From the NCBI RefSeq assembly GCF_000471905.2, contig NW_006499296.1, forward strand, positions 437,579 to 501,578: DNA of 64,000 nucleotides. Reading direction: 5' to 3'. Position 1 is the first letter of the stretch. Each line of letters begins with the position of its first letter. Positions 1-12,900 of this stretch are shown piece by piece. The DNA is from Amborella trichopoda (lineage: Eukaryota; Streptophyta; Magnoliopsida; Amborellales; Amborellaceae). The notes under the pieces were generated by a model. That model made no database searches and was not told the origin of the DNA. It worked only from the letters and a program-made list of their open reading frames with translations. The translations under genes were made by a program, and so were the position numbers.

Positions 1-2685
1 CTAGTCAGAAAGCTTTTGGTGATTCTTACCAATTCATACGCCTCCCTTCGTTTTCAAGGGTTTTAAGACGTAAAACACATCAATGAAAAAATTTATAAAT
101 AAATTAAATAATAAATAAAAAGAATTTAGGTGAATGATTGAATAATTAAATAAATCATACGTAGGAACTAGAGCATTTCGTGACTCATTAGTAATTCAAC
201 TTTGAGCCAATCTAATAGTGTAGTACCGTTTATGTGGTTAATGCTAAAGTTTAAAGTTCAGACCAGTGTAGGGAAAATTGAACCGAAACGGTTAACCAGA
301 CATGGAGCTGGAAGCAGTTCAGCTGGCCTAACCAGGCAAGTCTTAGGTGGTCAAAAAAGAGTTAACAAAGAAAAAATACAAATTTTTTAAATAAAATATA
401 AAAAATATAATTAAAATATGATTAAATAAAGAACATCCAACTGAAGTTGAAAGTTAATAAAAAATCGATGTTAAATAATCGAATTTATACCCAGGGGAAT
501 TTTTAATTTTTTTTAAAAAAAGATGGAAAAATGTAAATAAGTATTTGTGGCCAAAACAATTTCCAATTTTTATAAAAATGATGAAGAATATTAAAAAAAT
601 ACATTACAAACAAAATCCGTTTTTTTTTTGACTTTAAATAAATTTTTTTAATTTTTTTTTCAAAATACCTGGCTGTTCTTGAAAACCGACTGAAATCGGA
701 ACCGATTGCAGGTCCTCTTTCTACCACTCCATTGCAGGTCCATTTCTACTTCAGATCCATGATTTTGGAGCTATTTGTGTAGATTTTGACGTTCTTTTAA
801 TGATTAAAATGACCAGAGTAAATAATTGAAATGAATAAATTAAATAATAGGTAAATGAGAAACCATTTTGAAGGCACAAATCCATTCTTTTTCAGAACGA
901 TAATCATGGTGGTTGAGATGATAGACCCGTGAAGTTTTGGATCCTCAATCCACCTCCAAGATGAATTCTAAAAGTTGGATGCTGGAATAGGTGCTTTTGA
1001 ACCATACCCCAGCCCTCAATCCTCAATTCGTTTTTTGTGGCTTCCCTTTTTCGAATTTAATTTGAGCTGGTAATTTGGGTAATAAAAAATTGGACTGAAG
1101 TGGTCAAGCCCCTTTTATACCCAAAGAGTCACCAAAAACCAATATTCTCCTCTCTTCTCTTGATAGGAATTGTATGTACATAAGAAATATGTGACCATGT
1201 ATCTTTGAGAACTGAAGAGTGGTGCTTTCTTACTTGATAAAGTGTGTTGAAAGGGGCTGGGGTCGTGGTTGTAGTACCCCACATCTTAGTCGCCACGTTC
1301 TAATTTTCATTCTCACCACTAACACCACCTCACTAATTCTTTCAAAAAACTAACTCCTAATCTACTTAAAAAATGGGTAGGGCCTCTCTTCCCCACTGAA
1401 TTACCTAAAAAAATAATAATAATAAAAAAAAAACTTAGTTCTGAGGTTTAACAACCTGCACTTCTTGGCCCTATCACTTACTGTGCCAAGAGATCATAAC
1501 CCCATATGTCTACTTCTTAAAAAAAATAAGAGCATATTTCTTTCCATTTTCAAGAGCTCATTTACTTAATAACTTTGTTGCATTGTTTTGGCAAGCCATA
1601 ACCCCATAATCCTATTAGCTCAAGGCCCTATTCAATTCCTCCCTAATCTCCTCATAAAAATTAAACACAATAAGGAAGGAGTACAAAAATGAGAGGCACA
1701 TGTGATGGGAAATTTGGGAAATGATTTCATAGAATGGTTGTATAGTAATATAATGCAACAACTTTAAAAAATCATGTTAGTGCCATTTATTTGATTTCAA
1801 TTTTTAAATGTACACTCTTTTCATTCCATTGAACAATCACAAAAAAAACAAAATTTAAAAATTCACCCTAAAAAGTGTTATTTTAGCCCAATCAACATAA
1901 ACCGGCCATTTTGTTAAGGTGCTTAGATCTAGGCCTTCGAAGGATTTTTTTCTTTTCAAAATTTTAAGATAGCTTTGTTATCTTTAGATGAATAATATTG
2001 AAAAAAAAAAGAAAAGGTTTTGAGTTCGTAAAGGCCTATATCACGAAATAGACCAAATGGATGGTCTATATTCATTATTGAAGGTGACTCATTTTAACCA
2101 TATCTATGATGCAAATTTAATTTTTACTTTTTGGAAATTGATTATTGAGATGAAGAAATGGATATGCAATTTTTGAGGTGATTCGAATGCTACAATCATG
2201 GTTTTTAGGAGTGTGGTTGCATTATATTACTATACAATCGTTGTATGAAATCAGTACCCTGGAAATTTATCTAAAAGTTCAACCATTTAACATTTTAATG
2301 TGTTTATCAAAAAGAAAATTGTTTCATGAGGCGGAAACCGCATTTCTACTTTTGCGGTCCTTGAGGTATAAAGCATATATCTTAAAGATGGATGTAAATA
2401 GGTGGTTCATCTAAAAACAATTGGAACTACCTGTCCAAATATTTTCTTAATAGAATTTATTTTTAATTTTTAAAATTTATTTATTTTTTTATATTCATGA
2501 TCTCTATTTTAGGTCAAAAATAGAATTTTAAGAGGTGACTCACTTCTACTTACTTGCACTCATAGAAACGGTGTCCTTATCAAAATACACCTAACCTATC
2601 ACCTATTGTACTTCATGAGTAGTAAGTTTTTTAATGGGATTTTGACTTTGGCAAGTAGTTCACCACTTTAATATTTTTTCATAAT
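1..2685. other. AT-rich intergenic DNA without a recognised gene
   Basis: No open frame here resembles a known protein. Weak patches recall dispersed repeats: C/G-richer lines with CCGG-type words at 270-340 and 660-720, and at 880-1000 a stretch like one at 4405-4520. I see no splice-flanked coding block. The rest is poly-A/T-rich decayed sequence. Confidence 0.5.
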
Positions 2686-3081
2686 GGGAAAAGTTTATAC
2701 ATATAAGGTTGCAACCTTAAAATGTAGAATCATAGATGCACCTAAAAAATCTTTCAAAAATGTTGCTTTAATGTTGAAAAAGCCCTCTAATCGATCATCT
2801 TGACATGGAGATGCATGAATATGGAAAAAAAAGTTCTTGAGTCCTGAAAATAGTGCATCCTACAACGTATTATCTAGACCGTCCATTTTCAAGATTTTCA
2901 TATATTTATAGATCTACTTGATTTTAACTATTTTAAGAATTTTAAATTTTCTAATTAGATATGAAAATAGATTTTAAAATAATACTAAGTATTTTTTACA
3001 ACAAAATTAGTATTATAAAAAAATTTCAAGATGCGCCTTAATTGGATTGCTTAAGGTTGCAACCTTATAAAAACCGCACCC
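2686..3081. mobile_element. MITE family A, copy A1
   Basis: A non-coding ~395-bp element of the recurring family A. It opens with GGGAAAAGTTTATA, followed by the 14-base perfect palindrome AAGGTTGCAACCTT, and closes with AAGGTTGCAACCTTATAAAA and CCGCACCC. The inside carries family landmarks: 'GATCATCTTGACATGGAGATG', a short A-rich tract, 'AATAGTGCATC', and 'TAGACCGTCCATTTTCAAGA'. There is no coding capacity, so transposition would have needed an enzyme supplied by another element. Confidence 0.75.
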
Positions 3082-3299
3082 TTTGATAAAATGCCCCAAA
3101 AATGACTTGTTCCTTTATTATCTTTAATATTTAACCAAAACAAAAAAAAATGCTATAGCTTACTAGCTTCATAATGGGGAGTAGGTACTGTTGCCAACCT
3201 TTTGGCAACCCACACCTCCTCATTGCAGTTGATGTCTTTTCAGTAGGTAAGCTAGGATTCAAGCCCCCAATAGGAGTGTTGTGCTAAATTCACCACCCC

Positions 3300-3791
3300 A
3301 TAATTACTACATAAAGGTTGCTCTTTGTCAAATTTACCGTTTGAAGCCACGTGGCAGGAGGAGGACATGGTTCCATGTGTACAATATTTCCAACATTGAG
3401 GTTTAGGGTTTAAGTCATCTTTTGTTAGGTTTGGCCTTTTGAGATGCTCCTTTATTCTTCACAAAAGATTGGGGCATGACCCCAATTTAACCTCTCAAGT
3501 TTCCTTTCAAAATAATGGCCAAGGGTTGTGGGCCTTTTTAAAATAATGGCCAAGGGTTGTGGACCTTTATTTACTATGAAAGGTAGGGTAGGCTTTCAAA
3601 TCCCTATAAAGGTGGATGGGAGCATTTGTGGGATGTGTAGAGCCAATGTCAAATAGTGCATGTCAAAGAATCTTGAGGCAAGAGGAAATATGTATTTATG
3701 TGTCTTTGCCTTCTCTTGTGGTCTCTAATGATGTAATCTCTTTTGTTTAGTTTGATCTAATAAAATTTGAAATATTTATCAAAAAAAAAAA
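3300..3791 (+). mobile_element. 3' end of a plant L1-type LINE or retrocopy
   Basis: The right end has an AATAAA-type signal at 3759-3766 followed by an A-run at 3781-3791, the usual 3' terminus of a plant L1 element or polyadenylated retrocopy. Upstream sequence is non-coding and holds a direct repeat of about 34 bp (3511-3577, word AAAATAATGGCCAAGGG twice). No reverse transcriptase remains, so assignment to L1 rests on the tail only. Confidence 0.4.
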
Positions 3792-4009
3792 TGTATTTCT
3801 CACCTTAATATACTCAATACAATCAGAAAAAGGATTGATTTAAAAGAGGACCTTGGCTTGCATTTCCCTTAGGCCAAATGCATGCTAGTTTGGTGACCTC
3901 TTAAGTAATGTGATTTTTTTTTTTTTTTCACTTTTTTCTTAGTTGGTTAATATTTAATATTTAACCTTGTGACCATTTTGGACAAACTTTATAATACCCT
4001 ACAACTATT

Positions 4010-4226
4010 ATTAAAAAAAAGAAAAAAATATTTCAAGTTCAAGAATAGTGCAATTTATAATATGTTATTTGGACCGCCCATTTTCAAAATTTTGTTGGCA
4101 TTTATAGATTTGCTGGATATACACAATTTTTGGAGCTTTAAATTACATAATTGAAGTGAAAATCGATTTTTAGGCTAGTCTTACTTCGGTTCTTTAACTT
4201 TGACACGCCCATAAAAACCACACCTT
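4010..4226. mobile_element. MITE family A, partial copy A2
   Basis: A right-hand fragment of family A. It has the internal words 'CAAGAATAGTGCAATTTATAA' and 'GGACCGCCCATTTTCAAAAT' and ends in AAAACCACACCTTA. The left terminal repeat is missing. Confidence 0.6.
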
Positions 4227-5778
4227 ATTTTTGATGAGGAATCTGCCTTGTTTTTCAAAGGTTTTTAATATATAGCGCATCCCATATCACTGAAAACACA
4301 TTTTCCTCTTACAATATTTTAAGGCTCCAAAAATGGTATAATCCAATCCTAAAAAAAGGTTCAAAATGGGCTATTTTCTAGAACTATAAATATATATATA
4401 TATTTTATATTTATGATCGTGGTGGGTGACATTATTGACCTATGGAATCTAAAATCCATCTCTAAGATGAATTTGGAAGTCAGATTCATTTGGATAAGTA
4501 TACAGGCGGGAACATTTTAAAATATGAACATTTTTTATGCTGGCTACTTAGGAATTGAGTTTGGCCTTGAGTGATTAGCAATTGGTATTAGCAACATCTC
4601 AAATTGGATTCTTGTCGCTGAACTACCAAAAAAGTTACTTAAAAACCGGCGATCGATATTAGGAATCTTGATCCAGGTCGGAAGTGGATCCAAACCAACT
4701 TGACTCCTTATCAGAATTGGGAATGGACTCGCTCGGTTATGTTTGGGAACTATGCAATCAGGACCAACCACATCACCCAATTCCCCCATATTATATTTTT
4801 AAATTATTTTTCTTTTTTCTATTTTTTAAATTTTTAAATCTTAAAGATCGATTAGAATCGGGCAAATCCTGATCAACGATATGCCGATCCGTACCAACTT
4901 TTCGGATTCTCCATGGTAGTCCGGTTTTCAAGCACCGCCTAACACTACCGGATTTAGTTGGAGTGAGTCCCTCCTAGTGCACTAACTTTGGTGTGAAATT
5001 ATAGGTTGCACGTTTATTGGTGGATTGGAGCTTTCAGACTCAGGGTTGCATGTTTAAATCCTGAATTTGCCATATATTCAAAGTTTAAATTTAAATAATA
5101 AAAAGTTGAGCATCTTTTTGGTGGCACCTCTCCCTCTCTTTATGTCCAATTTGAGGGTCAAAATGATCACCCACTTTAAAGTAGGAAACACGAAGATGGT
5201 TTTTACATCGTACAACGCTTATAGATATAAATATTTAAAGCTACCGAATCCTATGCGACCTTTTCATTAAAAGAAGAAAACAGACCAATTTCAAAATATT
5301 CCTTTTTCAGCTAAGAGTTTTCAAACAAATTATTTATGAGCTATTCCTAAAATTTCAACTCCTCTCACAAACAATGAATAGTGACTCAAAAGAGGGAACA
5401 TTGGTCCGAGTCGGTCCCCCTCAAAAACTAGGTCGGCTTACCTTTTCCGATCTAAATTGCCCGATTCGTGTATGAATTGTCTAATTCAAATATACAGAAA
5501 AAAAAAAAATTAAAGGTAAAAGATTGGGGTGATTTTGGGCTTTTTAAATTAAATTTTCTGACTTTTAAATTCCATTGTGTCTCGAACGATTCTGGGTTGG
5601 ATATTCCAAAAATCTTTAAATCCATTTCACTAAGTTTGAGAAAGGCTTAAACAGGAAACCCACGTTCACAAGGTCCATTGCTATGAACACAAATGACCAA
5701 TTCCGGATGACCTAACGATAGAGGCACTTGTTCTCTTTCACAACAGAAGAGAACTTAAAAATTTTATACAACATTTTT
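4227..5778. other. Intergenic DNA with decayed repeat patches
   Basis: No gene is recognised. 4540-4960 and 5400-5470 are slightly GC-richer, with CCGG, CGATC and GGTCC words like those at 11130-11450 and 49425-49600. They are probably remains of non-autonomous hAT-like elements. The rest shows nothing I can name. Confidence 0.4.
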
Positions 5779-5935
5779 TTTTTTTTGTATATTTAATTGT
5801 AAATATCCTAGCTAATCAAATAGCTTTCAAGAGTTTACCTTAAAAAAGGAAAAAGAAATTTTTTTTGGTTATTTAATTGTTAAGATCCTCACAAATCAAG
5901 TAGCTTTCAAGAGTTCACCTTAAAAAAGAAAAAGA
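5779..5935. repeat. 80-bp tandem direct duplication
   Basis: The block containing ATTTAATTGT, TAGCTTTCAAGAGT and CACCTTAAAAAAG occurs twice with an 80-bp period. The copies differ by a few substitutions and by A/T-run length. Confidence 0.8.
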
Positions 5936-6117
5936 AAAAAGAAACATAGAAAAACGGCGGATATTAGCGGAATTACGTCATTAAGGATATTTTTTTTCTT
6001 TATCATTGATGTTTATGTGTGGCCCACGGACCCTACCACAAACGATTCCCTCTATCATTCAGTGCATGGGGTTGGGAAATTGGATCTTGGAATATGTAGG
6101 GTACACTGCCCCCCGCT

Positions 6118-6480
6118 TAATTTGCTGATGTACCCCTCTCTCTCTCTCTACTCTCTCTCTAATGAGCTCATGTAGCCATCTATCTCTCTTTCTCTCTCTA
6201 ATTGGCTGATGTAGCCATCTCTCTCTTCTCACTCTCTCTTTCTCTCTCTAATTAGCTGATGTGGCCTTCTCTCTCTAATTAGCTAATGTAGCCATCTCTC
6301 TCTTTCTCTCTCTAATTAGCTGATGTAGCCATCTCTCTCTCCTAATTTGATGATGTAGCCATCTCTCTTAATTTGATGATGTAACCATCTGTCTCTTTCT
6401 CTCTCCTAATTTGATGACGTAGCCATCTCTCTCCCCCACTTTCTCTCTCTAAATTTGATGATGTAGCTCTCTCTCTCTTT
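6118..6480. repeat. CT-rich minisatellite
   Basis: About nine imperfect units of 35-45 bp. Each combines a spacer like TAATTAGCTGATGTAGCCAT with a run of CTCTCT or TTTCTCTC. Later units replace TAGCTGATG with TTTGATGATG. Unit length varies mostly through the CT run. Confidence 0.85.
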
Positions 6481-6740
6481 CACACCCACCCTCCATTCCT
6501 ATTCCTCTATTCTATTCATCCCAACCATCCGATAATGTTTTTATAGTGTTCCTATCACACCACTATTTAAAACCGATGCCAAGTTTGAGAGGTATATGTC
6601 AACCTTCTCCATCAGTGAGAAAATAAACCCTAAATTCCATTAAAATAGGCAAGAGAACCGACAACCTCCTATACTATTTGAGCTATCCTATCATTTTTCC
6701 AATTAATGGGCATTTTCTAATGCGGGTATTTTTCCAAAGG

Positions 6741-7117
6741 AAAAAGTCTATATAAGGGTGAGGCCCTAAACAATCACATTAAGGAACACCTCAAAATTAA
6801 ATTTACTGGAACAAGTTGTTTTGATGCCAAAAAAATTTCAAATTGATTTTCTCAACCCCAAGATGTATGGACATGAAAAAAAATGGATTTTAAGTCTTGG
6901 AAATAGTACATCATGTAATGGATTTTCTAGACCATCAATTTTCAAAATTTTCAAGTGTTCTTTGACCTACTCGATCTAAATTTTTCAATTAGATATTAAA
7001 ATAAATCTTCAGGCCATCACAAAGATTTCTGGTACTGAAACAACATCTTTCAACGCTATTTGAAGGTGCAACTTACTCTGACTGTTTAAGGCCTCAGCCT
7101 TATACAAAACCATACCC
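6741..7117. mobile_element. MITE family A, copy A3
   Basis: A ~375-bp copy. The left end is AAAAAGTCTATATAAGGG followed by AGGCCCT; the right end is TTTAAGGCCTCAGCCTTATA followed by ACCATACCCC. Internal landmarks are ATGTATGGACATGAAAAAAA, ATAGTACATC and TAGACCATCAATTTTCAAAA. Here the terminal palindrome is AAGGCCTCAGCCTT-like instead of AAGGTTGCAACCTT. Confidence 0.75.
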
Positions 7118-7156
7118 CTCATTAATTGAAATTTTCTAGTGTGGGTATTTTCGAAC

Positions 7157-7464
7157 GAACCGGTTTCTTTGCGGCCAAGCCCGCATATGTAGAAATGTGG
7201 GCCTATTAATAAATCCTTTTTTGAGATGGATTTTAAGATTTAATTTTTAAAGACATATAATGTCTAACATGGAGATCGTGAACATGAATAAATAAATAAA
7301 TTTTAAAAATTAAAAATAATAATTCTAGTAAGAAAATATCTGAACCGTTAGTTTCTATTGTTTGTAGATAAAATACCTACTTGCATCTATTTTTAAGATG
7401 GATGCTTTACACTTTTTGGACCGCACATGTAGAAATGCAGTCCAACCCGATGAAACAATTTTCC
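7157..7464. mobile_element. MITE family B, copy B1
   Basis: A ~308-bp element of a second family. The left end has GCGGCCAAGCCCGCATATGT; the right end has GACCGCACATGTAGAAATGC and GAAACAATTTTCC. The middle has 'TTTTTGAGATGGATTTTAAG' and 'AACATGGAGATCGTGAACAT'. The ends are imperfect inverted repeats. Other copies are at 32988, 39785 and 48231. Confidence 0.7.
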
Positions 7465-7924
7465 TTTCCCAACATATGATTATATCTAGGGATGAGAGGA
7501 GAGATAGAGAGAATTAAATAGGTTAATGTGGCCCCATTTTCTTTGTTTTTATGTGTTGCTTAAATGCTTCACAATGGGGAGTGGGTGATGTGACCAAAAG
7601 CCAATTGGGGTGAATCTTGATTACACTTTTGATGGTGCGTGATCTTTGTTAAAACAGGGGTGATGTTGAATGCGTATCCTCAAAAAGCTTTGTTTACTCA
7701 TTTCCACCCACCATTCTTTTGTATTTTACCCATCCTCCGTTAATATAGTCTTACTTGCTTTTGATTGCCTTTGAGGGGAATGAGAAATAGGAAGGTAAAT
7801 GATATAATATATAATGGAGAGCTATATCTTATTGGGAATCATTGGCTCCCTAAATATTGTCATATCCACCAAATAGATTGCAACCTGTGGGTCACTACTG
7901 TGTGTGCTTTAAGATCATGATGCC

Positions 7925-8398
7925 NNNNNNNNNNNNNNNNNNNNNNNNNNNNNNNNNNNNNNNNNNNNNNNNNNNNNNNNNNNNNNNNNNNNNNNNNNNN
8001 NNNNNNNNNNNNNNNNNNNNNNNNNNNNNNNNNNNNNNNNNNNNNNNNNNNNNNNNNNNNNNNNNNNNNNNNNNNNNNNNNNNNNNNNNNNNNNNNNNNN
8101 NNNNNNNNNNNNNNNNNNNNNNNNNNNNNNNNNNNNNNNNNNNNNNNNNNNNNNNNNNNNNNNNNNNNNNNNNNNNNNNNNNNNNNNNNNNNNNNNNNNN
8201 NNNNNNNNNNNNNNNNNNNNNNNNNNNNNNNNNNNNNNNNNNNNNNNNNNNNNNNNNNNNNNNNNNNNNNNNNNNNNNNNNNNNNNNNNNNNNNNNNNNN
8301 NNNNNNNNNNNNNNNNNNNNNNNNNNNNNNNNNNNNNNNNNNNNNNNNNNNNNNNNNNNNNNNNNNNNNNNNNNNNNNNNNNNNNNNNNNNNNNNNNN
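7925..8398. other. Assembly gap (474 N)
   Basis: A run of N. Open frames drawn through it are meaningless. Confidence 1.
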
Positions 8399-8857
8399 GG
8401 AAAATTATGTTTGGTTTAAGTGGAATTTTATGAATTCAGAGAATTAAGAATTAGTTAATTAACGATTCATTGAAGTTTTCTTTAATGAGATGGTAATGTT
8501 TGTTTGAGTAAGTGAGTTTTTGAAATTATAGTTTATGCATGGTATCTCTAACAAAATAGATGGTCTAGATAACGTAAGAAGAAAAAACATTTTAGATGAG
8601 TTCAGAGCATTTCTAAGTATTTTTAATTTTATTTTTTTTCTATGCATCAGATTGAGTTAAAATTTTGAGCTTCTATACATCTCACCCTCAAGCACCAATA
8701 AAAAATGTGGAAAAAGTAATATAGAAAAAAATCACGATCGAAATTTCCATAAGATAGTATTTCAATTTAAAATTTGTTTTTATACATTGTATTGAACTAA
8801 AATATTTGGGTGTTTATGCTTCTCACTTCCACTTAATTGTAAAAAGGATAATATTCA

Positions 8858-9060
8858 ATGAGATCATATTCCTTTTAGTATGAAGAGGTCACACTTACTT
8901 ATAACTATTAGATGTGAAATTTGATAGCTTGGGTGTGTCACAATGTTCAAGAAAAATTCTCTTGAACTTTGAGCTTGATCAATGAAATAAATGCAACTAC
9001 TCAATTTCACATGATCAAGGTTAATTGTGACCACCTTGTATCAAAAGTAAATGATCTTGT
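8858..9060. mobile_element. MITE family C, copy C1
   Basis: A ~200-bp inverted-repeat element. The left end has GAGATCATATTCCTTTTAGT and GAGGTCACACTTACTT; the right end has TTAATTGTGACCACCTTGTA and CAAAAGTAAATGATCTTG, its imperfect reverse complement. It is non-coding. Confidence 0.65.
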
Positions 9061-9309
9061 TATATAAATGTAGAATGTAAAATAAAAAACCAAATCACCC
9101 ATGAAATTCTACATTATAATTCACCTAAAAATGCTACTGACTATTTAAATTGAACTTCATTTTACTGCAACATTTTCTATTGTCCAAATGAAAAAATTCC
9201 ATATAAGGTGCTTTTCAAGAATTTTTGGCAATTAAGCAACCAAATGTTTTGTTGCCAAACACCCCCTTTAATATCTTTTTTAGGAGAAGGCATAGTCTTA
9301 TATTCATGA

Positions 9310-9503
9310 GATTATCTATAAAGAGATCATTTACCTTTTGTATGTGGAGGTCACAATCATTCTAACTCATTAAATGCCATTTTTTTTTTGAAATTTTGTG
9401 TCTATTCAATGACACTCTTACAACCACCTATTTTGAAATTTTAAAGATAATAATGATTGTGACCTCAATGTACAAAAGATAAATGGTCTCTTAGTAGACA
9501 ATC
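9310..9503. mobile_element. MITE family C, copy C2 (strong terminal inverted repeats)
   Basis: The clearest member of family C. The left arm (AGATTATCTATAAAGAGATC then ATTTACCTTTTGTATG then GAGGTCACAATCATT) is matched in reverse complement by the right arm (AATGATTGTGACCTC, ACAAAAGATAAATGGTCTC, GTAGACAATCC). That gives ~50-bp arms around a ~90-bp AT-rich centre. Half-copies lie near 31440-31505 and 49900-49990. Confidence 0.75.
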
Positions 9504-9560
9504 CTTATTTTTATTGTACACAAGCAACAATGCTGCTTTTCAGTTTTGATAAGTTGGATA

Positions 9561-9906
9561 AGTTTTGTGTAAGGTTGGCGCCTTAAACAACCGAAGTAAG
9601 GCATGCCTCCAAATGACACCGGTTGTTTAATGTCAGAAACTTCTTTGATGGTCTGAAAATCTATTTTTGTCTCTAAATATGAAATTCAAAAGTTATAAAA
9701 TAGTGTGAACCTAACAAATATAAGAACGCTTGACAACCTTAAAAAAGAACATTTAGATAATATATTATGAGATGCCCTATTTTTAGGACTAAAAAACTTT
9801 TTTTTCATGCCCCTATATCTCAAGCTCGAGATGATCGATAGGAGTGTATATTAGTGTCTTTTGAGGTGCGTCTTATGAGGTTGACACCATATATAAACTT
9901 TTTCCC
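9561..9906. mobile_element. MITE family A, copy A4 (opposite orientation)
   Basis: A family A copy whose internal landmarks run in the reverse direction: ATATATTATGAGATGCCCTA, then TTTTTTTTCATGCCCCTATA, then 'CTCGAGATGATCGATAG'. The ends are GTAAGGTTGGCGCCTTAAAC and CATATATAAACTTTTTCCC. Confidence 0.7.
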
Positions 9907-12900
9907 TTAAAGTTTTTGCTGGGTATTTTTCCCAACATCTAGCAAATGGAGCATTACCTGTAAAATTAATATACTTGAGGCGCAGATTTTAGGAAACATG
10001 GTGGATGTAAACAGTGGTTTTTCCTAATTGTCGGTCATCTCCACCGTCTATTTTGATAACACACGGTGGATGTCATGCCTACGCATTTTGTAGCACTGAA
10101 ATCTGGTAAATGTTTTACTTTGCCAAGTAAACTTTTGCTGGCTTACATAATCATAGTGTTTTTTTTTATTTTTTTTATTTCTTTTGAAATATATGAGTCG
10201 CATTTAAGAAAAAGAAGCACGGAGCTATTTATGATTTGGGGGCCAGGGCTGAAGCCGTGGTGGTAGTACACGCCATTCTTCATGTTATGACTTCCATTTC
10301 CACCTATCAAAACAAATTTATTAAATTATCTTGGATCAGCTTAAAAATTGTTAAGGTGTTCTTTTTAAAAACGAGTAAAAAAAGTTAATTTAAAATTGAC
10401 ACTACAATTGGTGTATTGAATTACAATAACATATGCCATTTCCATTCATAAATATGTAAAAATCGTATTTGGTTAAAATAAATGATTGTTTTGTAATTTT
10501 ACCAATCAGAAATTCTTTTTAGATACTAAAACAGCTTCATGGTAACCTCTTCTAGCCTATTTAAAGGAACCCTAGAAATATTTGAAATTTGGAATGAATA
10601 TTGTGGCATTTTCTAATTTCTAAATTATCACGTGGAACAATTTCCACTTGAAGCAAGAAAATGTGCAATGGAGAAATAGTACAAAATGTGCATTAAAGAA
10701 ATAGTTAAGTGCATAATGGCTGCAACTCTATAGTCTTAGTATTTATCCATCAGGAAAAATAAAAAAAAGGAAAAGAGAAAAAAATGAATTAAAAAAAAAA
10801 AGGAAAGAAATAAAATAAAAAAGTCACATATTGGCACATGTATATCTCTAAAAGTGTGATGTCACCTCAAATACTGATGGGTCATGCACAAGTGGCCTCT
10901 TATATATTCCTCAAGTCAATCCACAATGCCAAAGTAACCATCAGGAATAGACCTTCCAATATAATGCAGTGGAGACTTGCCCTTTCCTTGAAAATGGAGT
11001 GATAGGGCAAAATTCATGTTATTAAGCGACAAATAGCTTGGGTTTATCCTAGCCTGGTGGATTGTTAGCACTTAAGTTTGCACCCAACAATGCTCCTTTT
11101 TGGGTTTTCTTTAGGTATCTTAAATTGTGTTAAAACTTCGAGCGATTGAAAAAATGGATCGACGACCCGGATTGGGAACCCCAAAAACTGGTCTGGATTG
11201 ATGAATCGGCGGTCCGGATCATCGTTTTACTGTACAGAAAAATAGTGACCTGGAGAAAAAACACGTGAAAAAAAATATGAACCGGCCAAAAACCGGTTCG
11301 GATTGTTTTACTATACAGAGCTGTCGTTTATTGTGCGGAACTGTGGGTTCCTTTCTAGACTTGGTCGTTTTCCTATATATACATGAAATTTGAACGAGGT
11401 GATTGATTCCCTAGTCGGACCTGATGATCTATGCCGACCCAGTTCTTTAAATCACTGAAATTTTCTATAGTTTTGTTCATTAAATTTTGATAAGGAAACT
11501 AGAATAAGAGTCATCAAATAAAGTTCTCTTTCTTATTTTGGCTTTTGGTTGGTAAGCGATGGAATTGTGACCTTTGATGTTAAATTGTGGTTTCAGTGCC
11601 CTAACCGTTGAGTACTGAGTACATGACTCACAATAGACATTTAGATTCATGATTTTTTTTAATAAAGAAAAAGAGTGGAATTTGTCATATTCATTATCAT
11701 CATAGTCTTTTTCCAACTATTTAGGGTAGGCTATACAAATCTTGGTCCATCATTCTATTTTTTTAAGGGTCATACCTTCAGTGAGGCTATATTCTTACTA
11801 TTTTCAACCATATCCTTTTGGACCTATCCCTTATCTTTTTTGAACCTTCTACTTGAACCATCTCGTATTTTCTAATAGGTGTTGTACTGGATCAGCACGG
11901 CACATGCCTAACCCAAACCCAAACCCACTTAAGTCTACTTCTTTTCATCTGATTGCGTATTGGAGCTACAACTAAGTTTTTTTCGAATGTATTTATTTCG
12001 AATTCTATTACTTCTTGTCTTGCTACTCAACGATCTCAACATCCTAATCTTTGTTACACTCTTTCTAGTGCTATGTTATTTTTTGACTGCCCAATATTTT
12101 GTCTGATAAAGTACCCTTCTCACAGTTGTCCTATAGAACTTCTCCATTTAGCTTCTTTGGTATGCGACGGTCACATAAAACTCTGATTGCACATCTCCAT
12201 TTGGTCGGCCCAACTCTAATTATATATGTGACATCTTCCTCAAACTCTCAATTTTCTTGGATTATTGACAAGAGATATCGAAAGTACGAAAAAAAAAAAA
12301 AAAAGCCATTTTTGTTTATAGTATTAACTTTTATTTTAATGAATGAGTTTATGAGGATGCAAATTTTTTATGACCTTATAACTTAATCTTATTATAGTTT
12401 TCTTTCGTATAAACTAAGGAGATTTACATTTGTCCTTGTGATTTTCCTATATGCTCTCTTGTTTCTATCATTCCACGAAAAGCATGTGCTTACGAATACA
12501 TGGGAAACTTACCAAAATACGCGTAAGAGTGCCCAAAATGTCCCTATTAATGAATATGGTCAAAACAACCAATTTATGAATAAATTGATAGGAACTTCTC
12601 ACTCAGGTTCCCACTCAACCATTTTGTTAAAGTGCCCAAAATGTCCCTATTTTTTATTTAAATTCATGAACTGGTAAGGATTTTATAATTTGGCACCACC
12701 TAAGGGGCCAGCCAAATGACGTAAATATTTATTCATAAGTTTTGAAATTAGGAGTATGTATCATAATCTAGTTCCATGTACATGAGTAAATACGTGGTTC
12801 CAAACTCGGAGCACGTTTTTTTTTATTAAAACCTTTTATTGTGGTCATTTAATTGGTGAGAAATTTGGCATTTTGACCTTATTTTGTCATTTTCAAATAA

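Noticed and set aside
4980-5080. tRNA or SINE-like B box (TGTTTAAATCC)
   Set aside because: No A-tail, no flanking duplication, and the A box is not convincing.
6118-6480. Regular repeat-spacer array, considered as CRISPR
   Set aside because: Units vary in length, spacers are not unique, the sequence is low-complexity, and the genome is a plant nucleus.
7857-8447. 196-codon open frame
   Set aside because: It consists almost wholly of N.
11953-12386. Overlapping plus-strand frames of 77 and 95 codons
   Set aside because: No recognisable family; the reverse strand shows short protein-like words but no consistent frame. Left unannotated.
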